In this document: positions 13,850 to 13,910 of the stretch, piece after piece
Numbering within the stretch: the stretch's first letter is position 1
Layout of the letters: each line of letters begins with the position of its first letter
NCBI GenBank assembly: GCA_964373925.1
Contig: CAYJWS010000026.1
Coordinates: 1-13,910 of the forward strand
Length of the DNA stretch: 13,910 bases
Direction: 5' to 3'
Source: CAYJWS01 sp964373925
GTDB lineage: Bacteria > Patescibacteriota > Patescibacteriia > Buchananbacterales > GWA2-38-13
Position numbers and translations under genes: made by a program
The notes under the pieces: generated by a model
Databases searched by the model: none
Told to the model about the DNA's origin: nothing
The model's input: only the letters and a program-made list of their open reading frames with translations

Positions 13850-13910
13850 TCAATGCAACCCTAAAAATTCTTTTGCCAAACGAGGCGCTTCTTTTTGGAA
13901 ATATTTTTTA
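13850..13910 (-). CDS. C-terminal end of an upstream gene (partial)
   Basis: One minus-strand frame is open from the right edge to a TGA at 13850-13852 and reads KKYFQKEAPRLAKEFLGLH at its end. The composition (charged, helical) looks like a real protein tail. Its stop lies 6 nt before the ATG of the 358-aa gene, as in an operon. Only about 19 residues are visible, so no family can be named, and a chance frame cannot be excluded. Confidence 0.5.
   Translation of the reverse strand, partial: KKYFQKEAPRLAKEFLGLH

Overview
The window looks like a fragment of a Candidate Phyla Radiation (Patescibacteria) genome, most likely a Parcubacteria-like lineage. The evidence is AT-rich DNA with TGA used as a normal stop, a 23S rRNA gene interrupted by short AT-rich palindromic inserts, many small REP-like palindromes of kinds common in such genomes, DUF5654/DUF2339/DUF3999 genes, and large low-complexity secreted proteins with no recognisable enzyme domain. 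The lineage is an inference from these features; no marker phylogeny was possible.

Layout. (1) Positions 1-1227, minus strand: the 5' third of a 23S rRNA gene, running off the left edge, with two extra palindromic insertions. No 16S gene lies upstream of it. Instead there are about 790 bp without genes (1228-2020), holding a consensus sigma70 promoter, a transcript start that leads into a terminator with a competing antiterminator, and a strongly base-paired leader. (2) Positions 2021-6142, minus strand: a four-gene envelope operon (DUF2339 polytopic membrane protein, DUF3999 exported and anchored protein, an unrecognised charged protein, DUF5654 small membrane protein). It is read from an extended -10 promoter near 6171 and ends at a weak terminator near 1960-1983. 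(3) Positions 6242-11750, plus strand, divergent from that operon: two tandem paralogous, membrane-anchored, probably surface-exposed proteins of 1004 and 663 aa. They share an N-terminal anchor domain and a C-terminal coiled coil. Between these, the first carries a large cysteine-rich repeat region and the second a Pro/Gly/Gln-rich linker. Each gene has its own promoter with the same 14-nt extended -10 block, a short leader ORF, and a strong terminator after it. (4) Positions 11751-13910, minus strand: REP-like palindromes, a two-TM hypothetical protein, a second palindrome cluster, tRNA-Leu(UAG), a membrane-anchored hypothetical protein, and the C-terminal end of another gene.

How the parts may work together. 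The DUF2339/DUF3999 pair and the two coiled-coil proteins are divergently transcribed and all predicted to lie in or outside the membrane, so a shared envelope function is plausible but not shown. The most interesting non-coding signals are the switch-like leader ahead of an apparently 16S-unlinked 23S gene, and the leader ORF plus terminator between the promoter and start codon of the first surface gene. None of the eight protein starts has a good Shine-Dalgarno sequence.
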